Of a stretch of 64,000 bases of DNA, positions 50,369-60,063 are shown piece by piece. A program made the translations under genes and the position numbers. The DNA is from JBOGVZ01 sp050692985 (lineage in GTDB: Bacteria; Actinomycetota; UBA4738; CALAEC01). The stretch is from NCBI GenBank assembly GCA_050692985.1, contig JBOGVZ010000046.1, positions 1 through 64,000 of the forward strand, given 5' to 3'. The notes below the pieces were generated by a model, which worked only from the letters and a program-made list of their open reading frames with translations, had not been told where the DNA came from and ran no database searches. Each line of letters begins with the position of its first letter. Position 1 is the first letter of the stretch.

Positions 50369-52648
50369 CTACCCCGCCTCCGTGGTGACCGCGGCTGCCT
50401 CGGGGCTGGGCGGCTCGGCGGGGCCCACCAGGTCCTCGGCCCGCTGGCGCTTCGAGTACCAGATGGCCCCCCCGACCACCACCAGCGTGCCCACGGCCAC
50501 GGCCACCCGCACGGCCGGATCGTCGGCGAACGTCACCACCAGCGGGGCGATCAGCAGGGCCACCAGGTTCATCACCTTGATGAGGGGGTTCAGGGCCGGG
50601 CCGGCGGTGTCCTTGAACGGGTCGCCCACCGTGTCTCCGATCACCGTGGCCTTGTGCGACTCGGATCCCTTCCCCCCGTACAACCCCTCCTCGACGAGCT
50701 TCTTGGCGTTGTCCCACGACCCGCCGGCGTTCGACAGCATGACCGCCAGGAGCTGGCCGGTGAGGATGGCCCCCGCCAGGTAGGCCCCCAGGGCCTCGGC
50801 CTCCAGGGCGAAGCCCACGAAGATGGGGGTCAGCACGGCCAGGAGCCCCGGCGTGAGCAGCTCGCGGAGCGAGGTCCGGGTGCAGATGTCCACCACGCGG
50901 CCGTAGTCCGGGGTCTCCGTGCCTTCCATGATCCCCGGATGGTCCCGGAACTGGTTCCGCACCTCGACGACGACGCGGGACGCCGCCCGCCCCACGGCCC
51001 GGATCGCCAGCGCGGAGAACATGAACGCCACGGATCCCCCGATCAGCAGGCCCACCAGCACGTTCGGCTGGTCGATGCGGATGCCCTCGAACCGCAGCCC
51101 GGCGGCGCGCAGGGCCTCCTCGAACGAGCCGAACAGCGACGTGGCGGCGATGACCGCCGTGGCGATGGCCATCCCTTTGGTGATGGCCTTGGTGGAGTTC
51201 CCCACGGCGTCGAGGCCCTGGAGGATCTCGGCGGGCTTGCCCTCGAACTCCCCGGACATCTCGGCGATCCCCTGGGCGTTGTCGGCCACCGGCCCGTACG
51301 TGTCCATCGACACGATCACGCCCACCGTGGTGAGCATCCCCATCCCGGTCAGCGAGATGAAGTACAGGCGCTCGGCGGTGTCGTTCCCCAGCAGGAAGGC
51401 CGCCCCGATCGTCAGGGCGATCACCAGGATCGCGTACACCGTCGACTCCAGCCCGGTGGCGAACCCCGACAGGATGGTGGTGGCGGCGCCGGTCCTCGAG
51501 GACTCCGCGATCTCCTTCACGGGCCGGCGCTTCGTCGAGGTGAAGTGCTCCGTGATCAGCTGGATCACGCTGGCCAGCAGGAGCCCGATCACCACCGCCC
51601 AGAACACCCGGAGGTCGTCCACGTAAAGGTCGGCCACGAAGTACACGGCCGCCGCCGACAGCAGGGCCGACAGGAAGAAGCCGCGGTTGATGGCCCGCAT
51701 CCCGTGCTCGGTCTCGCTGCGCGGGCGGACGGCGTAGATGCCGATGATCGATGTCAGCACCCCGACCGCCCGGACGAACACCGGGAACATCACGCCGACG
51801 ATGGCCCCCGCGGGGGAATCGGCGAAGGCGGCCGCGCCCAGGATGATCGAGGCCACCAGGGTGACCTCGTACGACTCGAAGAGGTCGGCGGCCATGCCCG
51901 CACAGTCGCCCACGTTGTCGCCCACGTTGTCGGCGATCGTGGCCGCGTTCCGGGGGTCGTCCTCGGGGATGTTCTTCTCGACCTTGCCGACCAGATCCGC
52001 CCCCACGTCGGCGGCCTTGGTGAAGATGCCCCCTCCCACCCGCATGAACATCGCCAGCAGGGCGCCGCCGAAGCCGAACCCGACCAGCACCGAGGTGGCG
52101 TCCTGCTTGTACAGCAGCAGGATGACCACGGCTCCCAGCAGTCCCAGGCCGACCGTGAACATCCCGGCCACCCCGCCCGTCCGGAACGCCAGCGTCACCG
52201 CCCGGCGGAGGCCGGTCTCCCTGGCGGCGTTGGCCACCCGCACGTTGCCCCGGACCGCCAGCCACATGCCGGCGAACCCGGTGATCGCCGAGAAGCCCGC
52301 CCCCGCCAGGAAGGCCAGGGAGCGGCCGAACCGGATGGCGAGCTCCGAGTGCGCGGCGTCCTCGGGCGCGGGGAGGACGAAGAACAGGGCCACGGTCAGC
52401 ACGATCATGAACATGGCCACCGTGCGGAACTGGCGGTTCAGGTAGGCGCGGCTACCGATCTGGATCGCCCGGGCGATCTCCTGCATCTTGGCCGTGCCCT
52501 GCGGGGCCGCTAGCACGCCTCGCATCAGCCCGTAGGCGACCACCAGGGCCAGCAGGGAGATCACCAGGATGATCCACAGGGCGCCGTCCTCGAACGAGCG
52601 GAACACGGCCTCGATGCGGCCGCCTTCCTGTGCGAGCAGATACGGCAT
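50369..52648 (-). CDS. hppA: Membrane-bound proton-translocating pyrophosphatase
   Basis: 759 residues with about 16 helices. It pumps protons using pyrophosphate hydrolysis. Metal-pyrophosphate motifs are ADVGADLVGKVEKNIPEDDP, DNVGDNVGDCAGMAADLFES and GDTVGDPFKDTAGPALNPLI. The segment VGNSTKAITKGMAIATA has Lys where potassium-dependent enzymes have Ala, which marks the potassium-independent proton-pumping class. The ATG at 52648 has GGAGGGACC-type sequence upstream and a good -10 at 52690-52695. Confidence 0.96.
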   Translation of the reverse strand: MPYLLAQEGGRIEAVFRSFEDGALWIILVISLLALVVAYGLMRGVLAAPQGTAKMQEIARAIQIGSRAYLNRQFRTVAMFMIVLTVALFFVLPAPEDAAHSELAIRFGRSLAFLAGAGFSAITGFAGMWLAVRGNVRVANAARETGLRRAVTLAFRTGGVAGMFTVGLGLLGAVVILLLYKQDATSVLVGFGFGGALLAMFMRVGGGIFTKAADVGADLVGKVEKNIPEDDPRNAATIADNVGDNVGDCAGMAADLFESYEVTLVASIILGAAAFADSPAGAIVGVMFPVFVRAVGVLTSIIGIYAVRPRSETEHGMRAINRGFFLSALLSAAAVYFVADLYVDDLRVFWAVVIGLLLASVIQLITEHFTSTKRRPVKEIAESSRTGAATTILSGFATGLESTVYAILVIALTIGAAFLLGNDTAERLYFISLTGMGMLTTVGVIVSMDTYGPVADNAQGIAEMSGEFEGKPAEILQGLDAVGNSTKAITKGMAIATAVIAATSLFGSFEEALRAAGLRFEGIRIDQPNVLVGLLIGGSVAFMFSALAIRAVGRAASRVVVEVRNQFRDHPGIMEGTETPDYGRVVDICTRTSLRELLTPGLLAVLTPIFVGFALEAEALGAYLAGAILTGQLLAVMLSNAGGSWDNAKKLVEEGLYGGKGSESHKATVIGDTVGDPFKDTAGPALNPLIKVMNLVALLIAPLVVTFADDPAVRVAVAVGTLVVVGGAIWYSKRQRAEDLVGPAEPPSPEAAAVTTEAG

Positions 52649-52689
52649 GGTCGGTCCCTCCGGAAAAGGTCTGGGGTGAAAGCCGCCGG

Positions 52690-52695
52690 ATTATA
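52690..52695 (-). promoter_or_regulatory. -10 box (TATAAT) of hppA
   Basis: A perfect TATAAT read toward hppA predicts a leader of about 35 nt. The -35 position is GGTGAT, a poor match. It lies in the 80 bases between the antiporter stop and hppA. Confidence 0.45.
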
Positions 52696-52728
52696 GGCAG
52701 CCCCCGGGAGCCATCACCAGGGGGGTTG

Positions 52729-53970
52729 TCACTCGCGCTCCGGCCCTGCTTCCTCCCCTCCCGCAGCGCCGGCACGCTCACCGTTCTTCGTCGGCCGGGC
52801 CTTGGGCATCCTTCGGATCAGGGGCCCCAGAACCGGAGGGGTCAGCAGCGTGGTGACCACGGTCATGGCCACCACCGTCCCGAACAGGGGGGTCGAGATC
52901 ACTCCGAGCCCCAGCCCGAGCGAGGCCACGATCAGGCCCACCTCCCCCCGGGGCACCATCCCCACCCCCACGGCGATCGCCACGTGCCTGCCCTGGCTCA
53001 TCGACCCCAGATACCCACCGGCGACCTTGGTGACGATGGCGATGACGGTCACGACCGCCGCCAGGCCCAGGATGCTCGGATCCATGAACACGGAGGGGTC
53101 CAGCCGGGTACCGGTGATGGCGAAGAAGAAGGGGACCAGGAACTGGTAGACGGGCTCGATGTCCCGGGCCACCTCGTCCCGGCTGAACTCGAAGATCATC
53201 CCGGCCAGGAAGGCGCCGATCAGCGACGCCAGCCCGATGACCCCCGACAGCGCGGCCAGCCCCAGCGTCAGCAGCACGGCAAACACGAACGGCGAGCGGG
53301 GGATCAACGGCGTGTGGGCGAAGTCCGACAGGCGGCGGATCACCCGCGGCCCGGCCAAGACCACGATCACCAGGAACCCGATGACTTCCAACAGCGAGAT
53401 GACCAGCCCGCCGGCCGTCAGCTGGCCGACCGCCAGGCCGGCCACCACCGACAGCACCATGATCGCCAGGATGTCGTCCACGACGGCGGCCCCCAGGACG
53501 ATGCGGGCCGTGGGCGACTGGAGCGCCCGAAGATCCCGGAGAACCCGGGCGGTGACCCCCACGCTGGTGGCCATCAGGGCCGCAGCCACGAACAGGGCCT
53601 CGGTGTGTTCGTAGCCCAGCGCGAGCATCAGGGTGATCCCCGCCCCGAGCGGCAGGATCACCCCCAGCACGCCCACGGAGAGCGCGGACCGCCCCACCCG
53701 ACGCAGCTCCCGGGCGCTGGTCTCCAGGCCCACGGTGAACAGGAGGATGATGACGCCCAGCTCGGCGATCACGTCGAGGACCGCGTGTCCCTCGGGGCCC
53801 ACCAGCCCGAGCAGATGAGGCCCCACCAGCACGCCGGCCAGGAGCTCTCCCACCACACCGGGCTGCCGCATGGCCACGAACAGGTCCCCCAGGAGCTTGG
53901 CCGCCAGGAACAGCACGAACAGGTCGACCAGGATGGCGGTGATCTCGGACTCGGCGGCCGCCGCGATCAT
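52729..53970 (-). CDS. Cation/proton antiporter, CPA2 family
   Basis: 413 residues from the ATG at 53970. LVDLFVLFLAAKLLGDLFVA, RQPGVVGELLAGVLVGPHLLG and FTVGLETSARELRRVG are the PF00999 pattern; the ion site is seen in SVGVTARVLRDL and LGAAVVDDILAIMVLSVVAG with the paired Asp. About 12-13 helices are present and no RCK domain. It differs from the antiporter at 16593 in having the double Asp. The Asp pair favours Na+(or K+)/H+ exchange with two protons. Its neighbour downstream is the proton pump hppA. Confidence 0.9.
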   Translation of the reverse strand: MIAAAAESEITAILVDLFVLFLAAKLLGDLFVAMRQPGVVGELLAGVLVGPHLLGLVGPEGHAVLDVIAELGVIILLFTVGLETSARELRRVGRSALSVGVLGVILPLGAGITLMLALGYEHTEALFVAAALMATSVGVTARVLRDLRALQSPTARIVLGAAVVDDILAIMVLSVVAGLAVGQLTAGGLVISLLEVIGFLVIVVLAGPRVIRRLSDFAHTPLIPRSPFVFAVLLTLGLAALSGVIGLASLIGAFLAGMIFEFSRDEVARDIEPVYQFLVPFFFAITGTRLDPSVFMDPSILGLAAVVTVIAIVTKVAGGYLGSMSQGRHVAIAVGVGMVPRGEVGLIVASLGLGLGVISTPLFGTVVAMTVVTTLLTPPVLGPLIRRMPKARPTKNGERAGAAGGEEAGPERE

Positions 53971-54101
53971 GGGCGTCCGCCCGGCACATGGAACCTCCGC
54001 TCGATTCGCTCCACCAACGCTCCCGAAAGAGAGAAAGGAGTGCCGGTCGCCGACCAGGCTTCCCGGCACCCCCGAGCGAACGCATCCTACCGCACGGGGA
54101 C

Positions 54102-54130
54102 TTGCCGAACCCGGGGACCGCCGCTAGGCT
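54102..54130 (+). promoter_or_regulatory. Promoter TTGCCG-17-TAGGCT
   Basis: TTGCCG at 54102-54107 and TAGGCT at 54125-54130 are 17 bases apart. Transcription from about 54137 supports the TTG at 54142 as the start of the next gene. The remainder of 53971-54101 serves as the upstream region of the antiporter gene and shows nothing else clear. Confidence 0.5.
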
Positions 54131-54141
54131 GCCGAGCCGAT

Positions 54142-54789
54142 TTGCATCCGTGGACCGATCAACGGGGGGGCGGGGGGGTCCGCTGGCCATTCATCCTTGC
54201 CACCATCGTCGTGATCGTGGCCGTGCTCGGCACGGGCCTGTGGTTCCTGCTGCGTGACAGTGGCCTGCTGGGGGACGGCGACGACACACCCGAGTTCACC
54301 TTCACCGTCGGCCGGGTCAAGGGCCTGGGGAAGGCGGACAAGGGAAGCCAACCCCGGCTCCGCCGGACGGCCGGGGAGCTCGCCGGGACCCTTGACGCCA
54401 TGTACTTGGCCGCGTTCGTGGACCCCAACAAGTGGGAAGAGGGCACGTTCCCCGAGGTCCTGGAGGCCTTCGGTGCCGACGCCGCCGATCGCGCCCGGCA
54501 GGACCTGGACGAGCTCACGCTGGGGCCGGCCTGGGCGGAGATGTCCCGCGTCCGGCCCGATGTGGGGACCCTCGACGTCCGGTTCCTGCTGGGGGGGACC
54601 GGGAAGCCGTTCGCCGCAGTGGCCATCACCCGCTTCGAGGCCACCGGAGATCTGGAAGCGGGTGGCGCCGTGGAGGTCGCCCACGCCGGGAAGTACCTGA
54701 TGCGGCCGGAGGAGGGGCGGTGGGTGATCATCGGGTACCAGGTCGATGGCCGGCTGAAGGCGCGCCGGGCCGCGGCGGCCGGCGGGTGA
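54142..54789 (+). CDS. Single-pass membrane protein of unknown function
   Basis: 215 residues if it starts at the TTG; no ATG or GTG is available after the promoter in this frame. One membrane helix (FILATIVVIVAVLGTGLWFL) near residue 20 is followed by a soluble outside domain with LRRTAGELAGTLDAMYLAAF, VDPNKWEEGTFPEVLEAFG and WVIIGYQVDGRLK at the end, suggestive of an NTF2-like fold. Its stop overlaps the LCP gene start as GTGA, so the two are probably functionally linked at the cell envelope. Confidence 0.65.
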   Translation: MHPWTDQRGGGGVRWPFILATIVVIVAVLGTGLWFLLRDSGLLGDGDDTPEFTFTVGRVKGLGKADKGSQPRLRRTAGELAGTLDAMYLAAFVDPNKWEEGTFPEVLEAFGADAADRARQDLDELTLGPAWAEMSRVRPDVGTLDVRFLLGGTGKPFAAVAITRFEATGDLEAGGAVEVAHAGKYLMRPEEGRWVIIGYQVDGRLKARRAAAAGG

Positions 54790-55712
54790 GACGAGCCCTC
54801 GCCGCCGCGGTGGCCATGGCCGCCCTGATCGCGTGGATCGTGGCCGGGGCGCTGGGGACGGAGCCGAGGGAGGCCCGGGCCCAGTCGCCCACCCCCACCG
54901 TGGAGATCCGCCGGACCCAGCGGGCCTCGTTCCTCCCGGCGCTGGGGCCGTCCCGGCCGTTCTTCGTGCTGGCCATCGGCAGCGACGCCCGTCCGGGCGT
55001 CTGCATGCCGGTGGAGCGATGCCTGGCGGACTCCCTCCACCTCATCGGGGTGAACCCCCGGAAGGGGGCGGCCACGGTCCTGGGGTTCCCCCGGGACTCC
55101 TGGGTGGACATCCCCGGCTACGGGACCGGGAAGATCAACGAGTCGCTCCACGCCGGAGGCCCGGCGAAGGTCGTGGAGACGGTCGAGCAGCTGACGGGGA
55201 TCCCCATCGACTACTACATGCTGACCTCGTTCCACGGCCTGCCCAGGATGGTGAACTCCGTGGGCGGGATCACGGTGAACGTCCCCTACGACATGAACGA
55301 CGCGGCATCGGGCGCGTTCTTCTCCGCCGGGTCACGGCGGCTCGACGGCAAGGAGGCCCTGGCCTTCTCCCGCAACCGCAAGGACACCCCCGCCGGGGAC
55401 TTCAGCCGCTCGGAGAACCAGGGGCTGCTGCTCATGGCCGCCCTCGACGAGCTTCGCCGCGACGTGGGGGAGGACCCCGTGGCCCTGTTCCGGTGGATCC
55501 TGGCCGGCACCCAGCACGTCCACACGGACCTGTCGTTCGCCGAGGTCTTCGACCTCATGCTCACCGCCGTGTCGATCGACCCGGACCTGGTGACGAACTG
55601 CGTGGTTCCGGGGACGCTGGGCTTCGCCGGGGCCGCCAGCATCGTGGTGATCACCGCCGCCGCGGAGGACATCTACCGGGACATGGCCAGGGACGGCCTG
55701 GCCCGGTGCTAG
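54786..55712 (+). CDS. LytR-CpsA-Psr (LCP) family protein
   Basis: 308 residues from a GTG. An N-terminal signal or anchor segment leads to the LCP domain: FFVLAIGSDARPG, ATVLGFPRDSWVDIPGYG with the phosphate-binding Arg, GKINESLHAGGP, VGGITVNVPYDM and LAFSRNRKDTPAGDFSRSEN. LCP enzymes attach polymers such as teichoic acids or arabinogalactan to peptidoglycan. An extra Cys pair (GVCMPVERC) lies early in the domain and may form a disulfide. It converges on the CaCA exchanger gene with one base between. Confidence 0.92.
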   Translation: MRRALAAAVAMAALIAWIVAGALGTEPREARAQSPTPTVEIRRTQRASFLPALGPSRPFFVLAIGSDARPGVCMPVERCLADSLHLIGVNPRKGAATVLGFPRDSWVDIPGYGTGKINESLHAGGPAKVVETVEQLTGIPIDYYMLTSFHGLPRMVNSVGGITVNVPYDMNDAASGAFFSAGSRRLDGKEALAFSRNRKDTPAGDFSRSENQGLLLMAALDELRRDVGEDPVALFRWILAGTQHVHTDLSFAEVFDLMLTAVSIDPDLVTNCVVPGTLGFAGAASIVVITAAAEDIYRDMARDGLARC

Positions 55713-55713
55713 G

Positions 55714-56979
55714 CTAGGACGGCTCGGTACCCGTCCGCAGCCAGGGGACCGTGTGGCGCATCGAACGCAGGAGGTTCCGCCGGACGTCGGCCCGGGCCAA
55801 CATCAGGGACACGGCCAGGACGATGTAGGTGATTGAGAACCCGATGCGGACCTCGGATTGGGTGAACGCGAACTGCCCCAGGAACAGGACCAGCAGGGCG
55901 ATGGCCTCCCACCGCGAGATCGACAGGTTGGCGATCACCGCCACGGCGAACAGCGACTGGGCCGCGGTAAGCAGGACCTCCTCCCGCTGGATGCCGTCCA
56001 GATGCAGCGGGTTGAGGAAGCCGGACCCGGGGCCGGCCTCGCCGCCCCCGATCCCGAACACCAGCCACAGGGTCCCCACCAACAGCGTCCACTGGTTGAC
56101 CTTCGAGGAGATCAGCGTGCCGAGCCCGGCCTGGGCCCTGAGCCGCAGCGTGAACAGGATGGCGATGATCATCTCGGGCGCTTCCGAGGCCAACGGGGCC
56201 ACCCACTGGATCAGGAAGAATTCGCTGATCCCGTACTGAAGCCCGATCGTCTTCAGCCCCTCGGCGAAATGCTCGGCCACCATGAGGATGGCGAAGGCCG
56301 CGTACACGAACAGGAGCGCGGTGGTGACCCGGCGTCGCGTCCTAGGCAGCGCGCCGATCGCCGCGGCGGCCCCGATCAGCTCGGGCTCCTCGACCTCCTC
56401 CCGGACGGCCCGGACGATGTAGGCCACGAAGAGCGTGCCCAGGACCAGGAGGTCCGGCCACCACAGCTGGCCCCGGATCGGTATCGAGAACGCCCACAGC
56501 GTGGCCAGCAACAGGAACCCCACGTCGGTCCTTTGCTCGGGCCGAAGCTGGATCGACCGCCGCTTCGCCTTGAACCAGAACACCAGGACCACCGCGGCCC
56601 ACCCCAGCCCGATCAGCAGGCGGTTCGCCCCGGTCATGTTGGCGATCGCCAGGTGCCGGTTGGCCTCCCCCACCTTGCCGCCCTGCCCCGCGCTGTAGGC
56701 CAAGTACAGGTCCACGGCGTACTCCGGCAGCACGGCGATCAGGGCCAGCACGGCGATGGCCAGGGTCTGGGAGATGTCGAGCTGGGCCACCTCGGCTGCC
56801 CACGACAGCAGGAACGCCGCTCCGACGATGGCCGCGGCGAACAGGGCGGTCTCGGCCAGGATGGGCAGGTGGACCAGGCCGAACCGGACGACCAGCCCCG
56901 GCACCGGCACCAGGACGGCAAGGATCAGCGAGGGACGAAGGAGGACGCCCCGGGCTTGGACGTGCACGGGCGGGAGCAT
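55714..56979 (-). CDS. Sodium/calcium exchanger-family protein (CaCA)
   Basis: 421 residues from ATG 56979; a start at 57039 would run into the divergent helicase gene. About 10-11 helices. The two alpha repeats are EYAVDLYLAYSAGQ with IANMTGANRLLIGLGWAAVV, and PLASEAPEMIIAILFTLRL with SSKVNQWTLLVGTLWLVFG; the acidic residues of the ion site are present. It probably exports calcium or another divalent cation. A cytosolic loop between the halves is moderate in size. Confidence 0.85.
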   Translation of the reverse strand: MLPPVHVQARGVLLRPSLILAVLVPVPGLVVRFGLVHLPILAETALFAAAIVGAAFLLSWAAEVAQLDISQTLAIAVLALIAVLPEYAVDLYLAYSAGQGGKVGEANRHLAIANMTGANRLLIGLGWAAVVLVFWFKAKRRSIQLRPEQRTDVGFLLLATLWAFSIPIRGQLWWPDLLVLGTLFVAYIVRAVREEVEEPELIGAAAAIGALPRTRRRVTTALLFVYAAFAILMVAEHFAEGLKTIGLQYGISEFFLIQWVAPLASEAPEMIIAILFTLRLRAQAGLGTLISSKVNQWTLLVGTLWLVFGIGGGEAGPGSGFLNPLHLDGIQREEVLLTAAQSLFAVAVIANLSISRWEAIALLVLFLGQFAFTQSEVRIGFSITYIVLAVSLMLARADVRRNLLRSMRHTVPWLRTGTEPS

Positions 56980-57028
56980 ACCCGGACCGGGCCGGTTCCG
57001 AACCGCCGGGTCCGACGGGCCGCGTAGC

Positions 57029-59286
57029 ATGACGGCCATGGACGCGCGGGCCTTCCTGGACGGGCTGGTGGCCGAGGAGGGGGCCGGGGAGAGCCTGCTT
57101 CACGTGGAGACGCTTCCCCCCGTCGACCCCCGGCCCGAGCCGTTCGCCGACCTGCCGCCCCCGCTCCCCGACCGGCTGCGCAACCTGGGGATCGAGGGGC
57201 TGTACCCGCACCAGACGCGGGCCCTGCGGCTCCTCCGGGAAGGCCGCAACGTCATCGTGGCCACCGGCACCGCCAGCGGGAAGACCCTGGTGTACACGCT
57301 GGCCTTCGCCCGGGAGGCCATCGGGGACCGCCGTCGCACCGCGCTGCTGCTGTTCCCCACGAAGGCCCTGGCCCGCGACCAGCTCCGCCAGCTCCGGGCC
57401 CTGCGGCTCCCCCAGATCCGGGCGGCCGTCTACGACGGCGACACCCCCACCGGGGAGCGCCCGCTGATCCGGCGCACCGCCAACGTGGTGCTGTCGAACC
57501 CCGACATGCTGCACGCCGGCATCCTGCCCGGCCACGCCCGGTGGGCGGACTTCTTCCTCCGGCTGTCGCTGGTCGTCGTGGACGAGGCCCACGTGGCCCG
57601 GGGGGTGTTCGGGTCCCACGTGGCGATGGTCCTTCGGCGGCTGCGGCGGCTGGTGGCCCACTACGGGGGGGACCCGCGGTTCGTGCTGGCATCGGCCACC
57701 ATCGGCAATCCGGAGGACCTGGCCGAGCGCCTGGTGGGCCTGCGGTTCGAGGCCATCGCCGAAGACCACTCTCCGCGCGGGGAGAAGCTGTTCTGCCTGT
57801 GGAATCCCCCGATGATCGACCCCGACGCCGGGGACCGGCGAAGCGCCGTGGCCGAGGCGGGGTCCCTGCTGTCGAGGCTGGTGTCCGAGGACGTCCGGGC
57901 CATCGGGTTCACCCGGTCGCGCCGGGCCGCGGAGCTGCTGGCGGAGATCGCCCGCCGCGACCTCCCGCCCGGGGTGGGGGATCGCATCAAGGCCTACCGG
58001 GCCGGCTACCTTCCGGAGGAGCGTCGGCGCCTCGAGCGGGCCCTGGCCGAAGGGGAGCTGCTGGCGGTGGCCGCCACCTCCGCGCTGGAGCTGGGGATCG
58101 ACATCAGCTCCCTGGATGCGGCCGTGCTGGCCGGCTACCCGGGGACCCGGGCCTCGATGTGGCAGCAGGCCGGGCGGGCCGGCGCACGGGGTCCTCGCTG
58201 GCCTTCCTGGTGGCCCAGGACGACCCGCTGGACCAGTACCTGGTGACCCACCCGGAGGACCTGTTCGCCAGGCCCCCCGAGGCAGCCGTGATCGACCCCT
58301 CGAACCCGTACGTGCTGGGGCCGCACCTGGCCTGTGCGGCCCGGGAGCAGCCAGTGGCCACCGAGGAGCTGTCGTTCTTCGGCGACTCGGCCCCGGAGGT
58401 GGCCGCCGGGATGGTCGAGGAGGGAGCCCTGACGGACCGAGGTGGCCGGCTCCACCACCGGGGCACCTCGCCCCACAAGGAGGTGGACATCCGCTCGGCG
58501 TCCGGCCACCTGTTCCTGATCGTGGAGGCGGACACCGGGGCCCTGCTGGGCACCGTGGACGAGTCCCGGGTGTTCCTCCAGGTCCACCCGGGGGCCATCT
58601 ACGTCCACCAGGGCGAGCAGTACGAGGTGGCCGACCTGGACCTGGAGCGACACGTGGCCCTGGTGCGGCCGGCGGAGGTCGACTACTACACGCAGTCGAG
58701 GGACACCACCGACATCGAGGTCCTGGGGGTGCTGGCGGAGTCCAAGGTCGGCGAGACGCCCATGCTGTTCGGGGACGTGCGGGTGACCACGCAGGTCGTC
58801 GGGTACCAGCGCAAGCAACACCTCACCGGGGAGGTCCTGGACCTGGTGGGCCTGGACCTGCCGGCCCAGACGCTGGAGACGAGGTCGGTGTGGTGGGCCG
58901 TCCCGGAGGCCACGATCGCTCGGGCCGGGGTCACCGCCGCGGCCCTGCCGGGGGCGGCCCACGCGGCGGAGCACGCCGCCATCGGCCTGCTGCCGCTGGT
59001 GGCCACGTGCGACCGGTGGGACGTGGGCGGAGTGTCCACCGCCTTCCATCCCGACACGGGCTCGTGCGCCATCTTCATCTACGACGGCTATCCCGGCGGC
59101 GCGGGGATCGCCGAGCGCGGCTTCACCGCCGGGGAACGGCTGCTGCGGGCCACGATGGAGGCCATCCGGGCCTGCCCGTGCCACGGGGGGTGCCCCTCGT
59201 GCGTCCAGTCGCCGAAGTGCGGCAACGGCAACGAGCCCCTGGACAAGGCCCGCGCGGCCGATCTCCTGGGGACGATGCTGGGGTGA
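57029..59286 (+). pseudogene. DEAD/DEAH helicase with DUF1998 (MrfA-like), single-base frameshift
   Basis: 753 codons if one base is added. Walker A ATGTASGKTLVYTLAFA near residue 85, DEAH box VVVDEAHVARGVFGSH near 185, SATIGNPEDLAERLVG, and the helicase C-part with SALELGIDISSLDAAVLAGY and MWQQAGRAG. The frame then breaks near 58183; inserting one base gives GRAGRTGSSLAFLVAQDD. The rest is intact: DUF1998 and the four-Cys cluster CPCHGGCPSCVQSPKCG. MrfA helicases repair mitomycin-type damage. ATG 57038 is an alternative start. An assembly indel is as likely as true inactivation. Confidence 0.88.
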
Positions 59287-59768
59287 CGACGTACGTGGCG
59301 GTGTGCGGCCCGGGCCGGGCCTCGCCGGAAGAGGCCGCGGCCGCGGAGGAGGTCGGCCGGGGCCTGGCCGAGGCGGGGGCGGTGGTGGTGTGCGGCGGCA
59401 TGGGTGGGGTGATGGACGCCGCCGCCCGGGGAGCGAGGGGCGCGGGAGGGACCGCCGTCGGCATCCTTCCCGGCCACGACCGCCGGGGCGCCAGCCGGCA
59501 CCTGACCGTGTCCATCCCCACGGGGATGGGTGAGGGCCGCAACGTGCTGGTGGTCAGGGCCGCCGACGCGGTCATCGCCGTGGGCGGCGAGTGGGGCACG
59601 CTGTCGGAGATCGCCCTGGCCCGCAAGCTGGAGATCCCGGTGGTCGGCCTGGGGACGTGGGAGGTGGCCCGGGAGGGTCTGCCCGCGGCGGTGGTGGCCA
59701 CCCCTTCCCCGGAGGAGGCGGTGGCCCGGGCCCTCGAGCTGGCGCGTGTGCCAGGATCGGAGCCGTGA
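59283..59768 (+). CDS. TIGR00725-family LOG/MoCo-carrier-like protein
   Basis: 161 residues from a GTG that overlaps the helicase stop as GTGA. YVAVCGPGRASPEEAAAAEE, VVVCGGMGGVMDAAARGARG and ADAVIAVGGEWGTLSEIALA are the Rossmann-like signature of the family shared with LOG lysine decarboxylase-like and molybdenum-cofactor carrier proteins. The exact substrate is unknown. Its stop overlaps the clpS start. Confidence 0.88.
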   Translation: MTTYVAVCGPGRASPEEAAAAEEVGRGLAEAGAVVVCGGMGGVMDAAARGARGAGGTAVGILPGHDRRGASRHLTVSIPTGMGEGRNVLVVRAADAVIAVGGEWGTLSEIALARKLEIPVVGLGTWEVAREGLPAAVVATPSPEEAVARALELARVPGSEP

Positions 59769-60055
59769 GCCGGACCGCTCCCGTGGAGACCGAGCGCCCG
59801 GCGGGGCAGGAGCGCACCGAGCCCGACCGGGTGTGGCTGGTGATCGTGTGGAACGACCCGGTGAACCTCATGTCCTACGTCACCTGGGTGTTCCAGAAGC
59901 TGTTCGGATACCCCCGGAAGAAGGCCCACCGGTTGATGATGCAGGTGCACACGGAGGGGAAGGCCGTGGTGTCGAGCGGCTCGCGGGAGAAGGCCGAGCT
60001 CGACACGTTCCGCCTGCACGAGCACGGGCTGTGGGCCACGATGCAGCGCGGGTGA
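59765..60055 (+). CDS. clpS: ClpS, adaptor of the Clp protease
   Basis: 96 residues from a GTG overlapping the previous stop as GTGA. VIVWNDPVNLMSYVTWVFQK and GYPRKKAHRLMMQVHTEGKA carry the ClpS fold and the His/Asp residues of the N-degron pocket; AELDTFRLHEHGLWATMQ ends it. It delivers N-end rule substrates to ClpC, whose gene starts at the other end of this window. Confidence 0.95.
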   Translation: MSRTAPVETERPAGQERTEPDRVWLVIVWNDPVNLMSYVTWVFQKLFGYPRKKAHRLMMQVHTEGKAVVSSGSREKAELDTFRLHEHGLWATMQRG

Positions 60056-60063
60056 CGGGAGCC

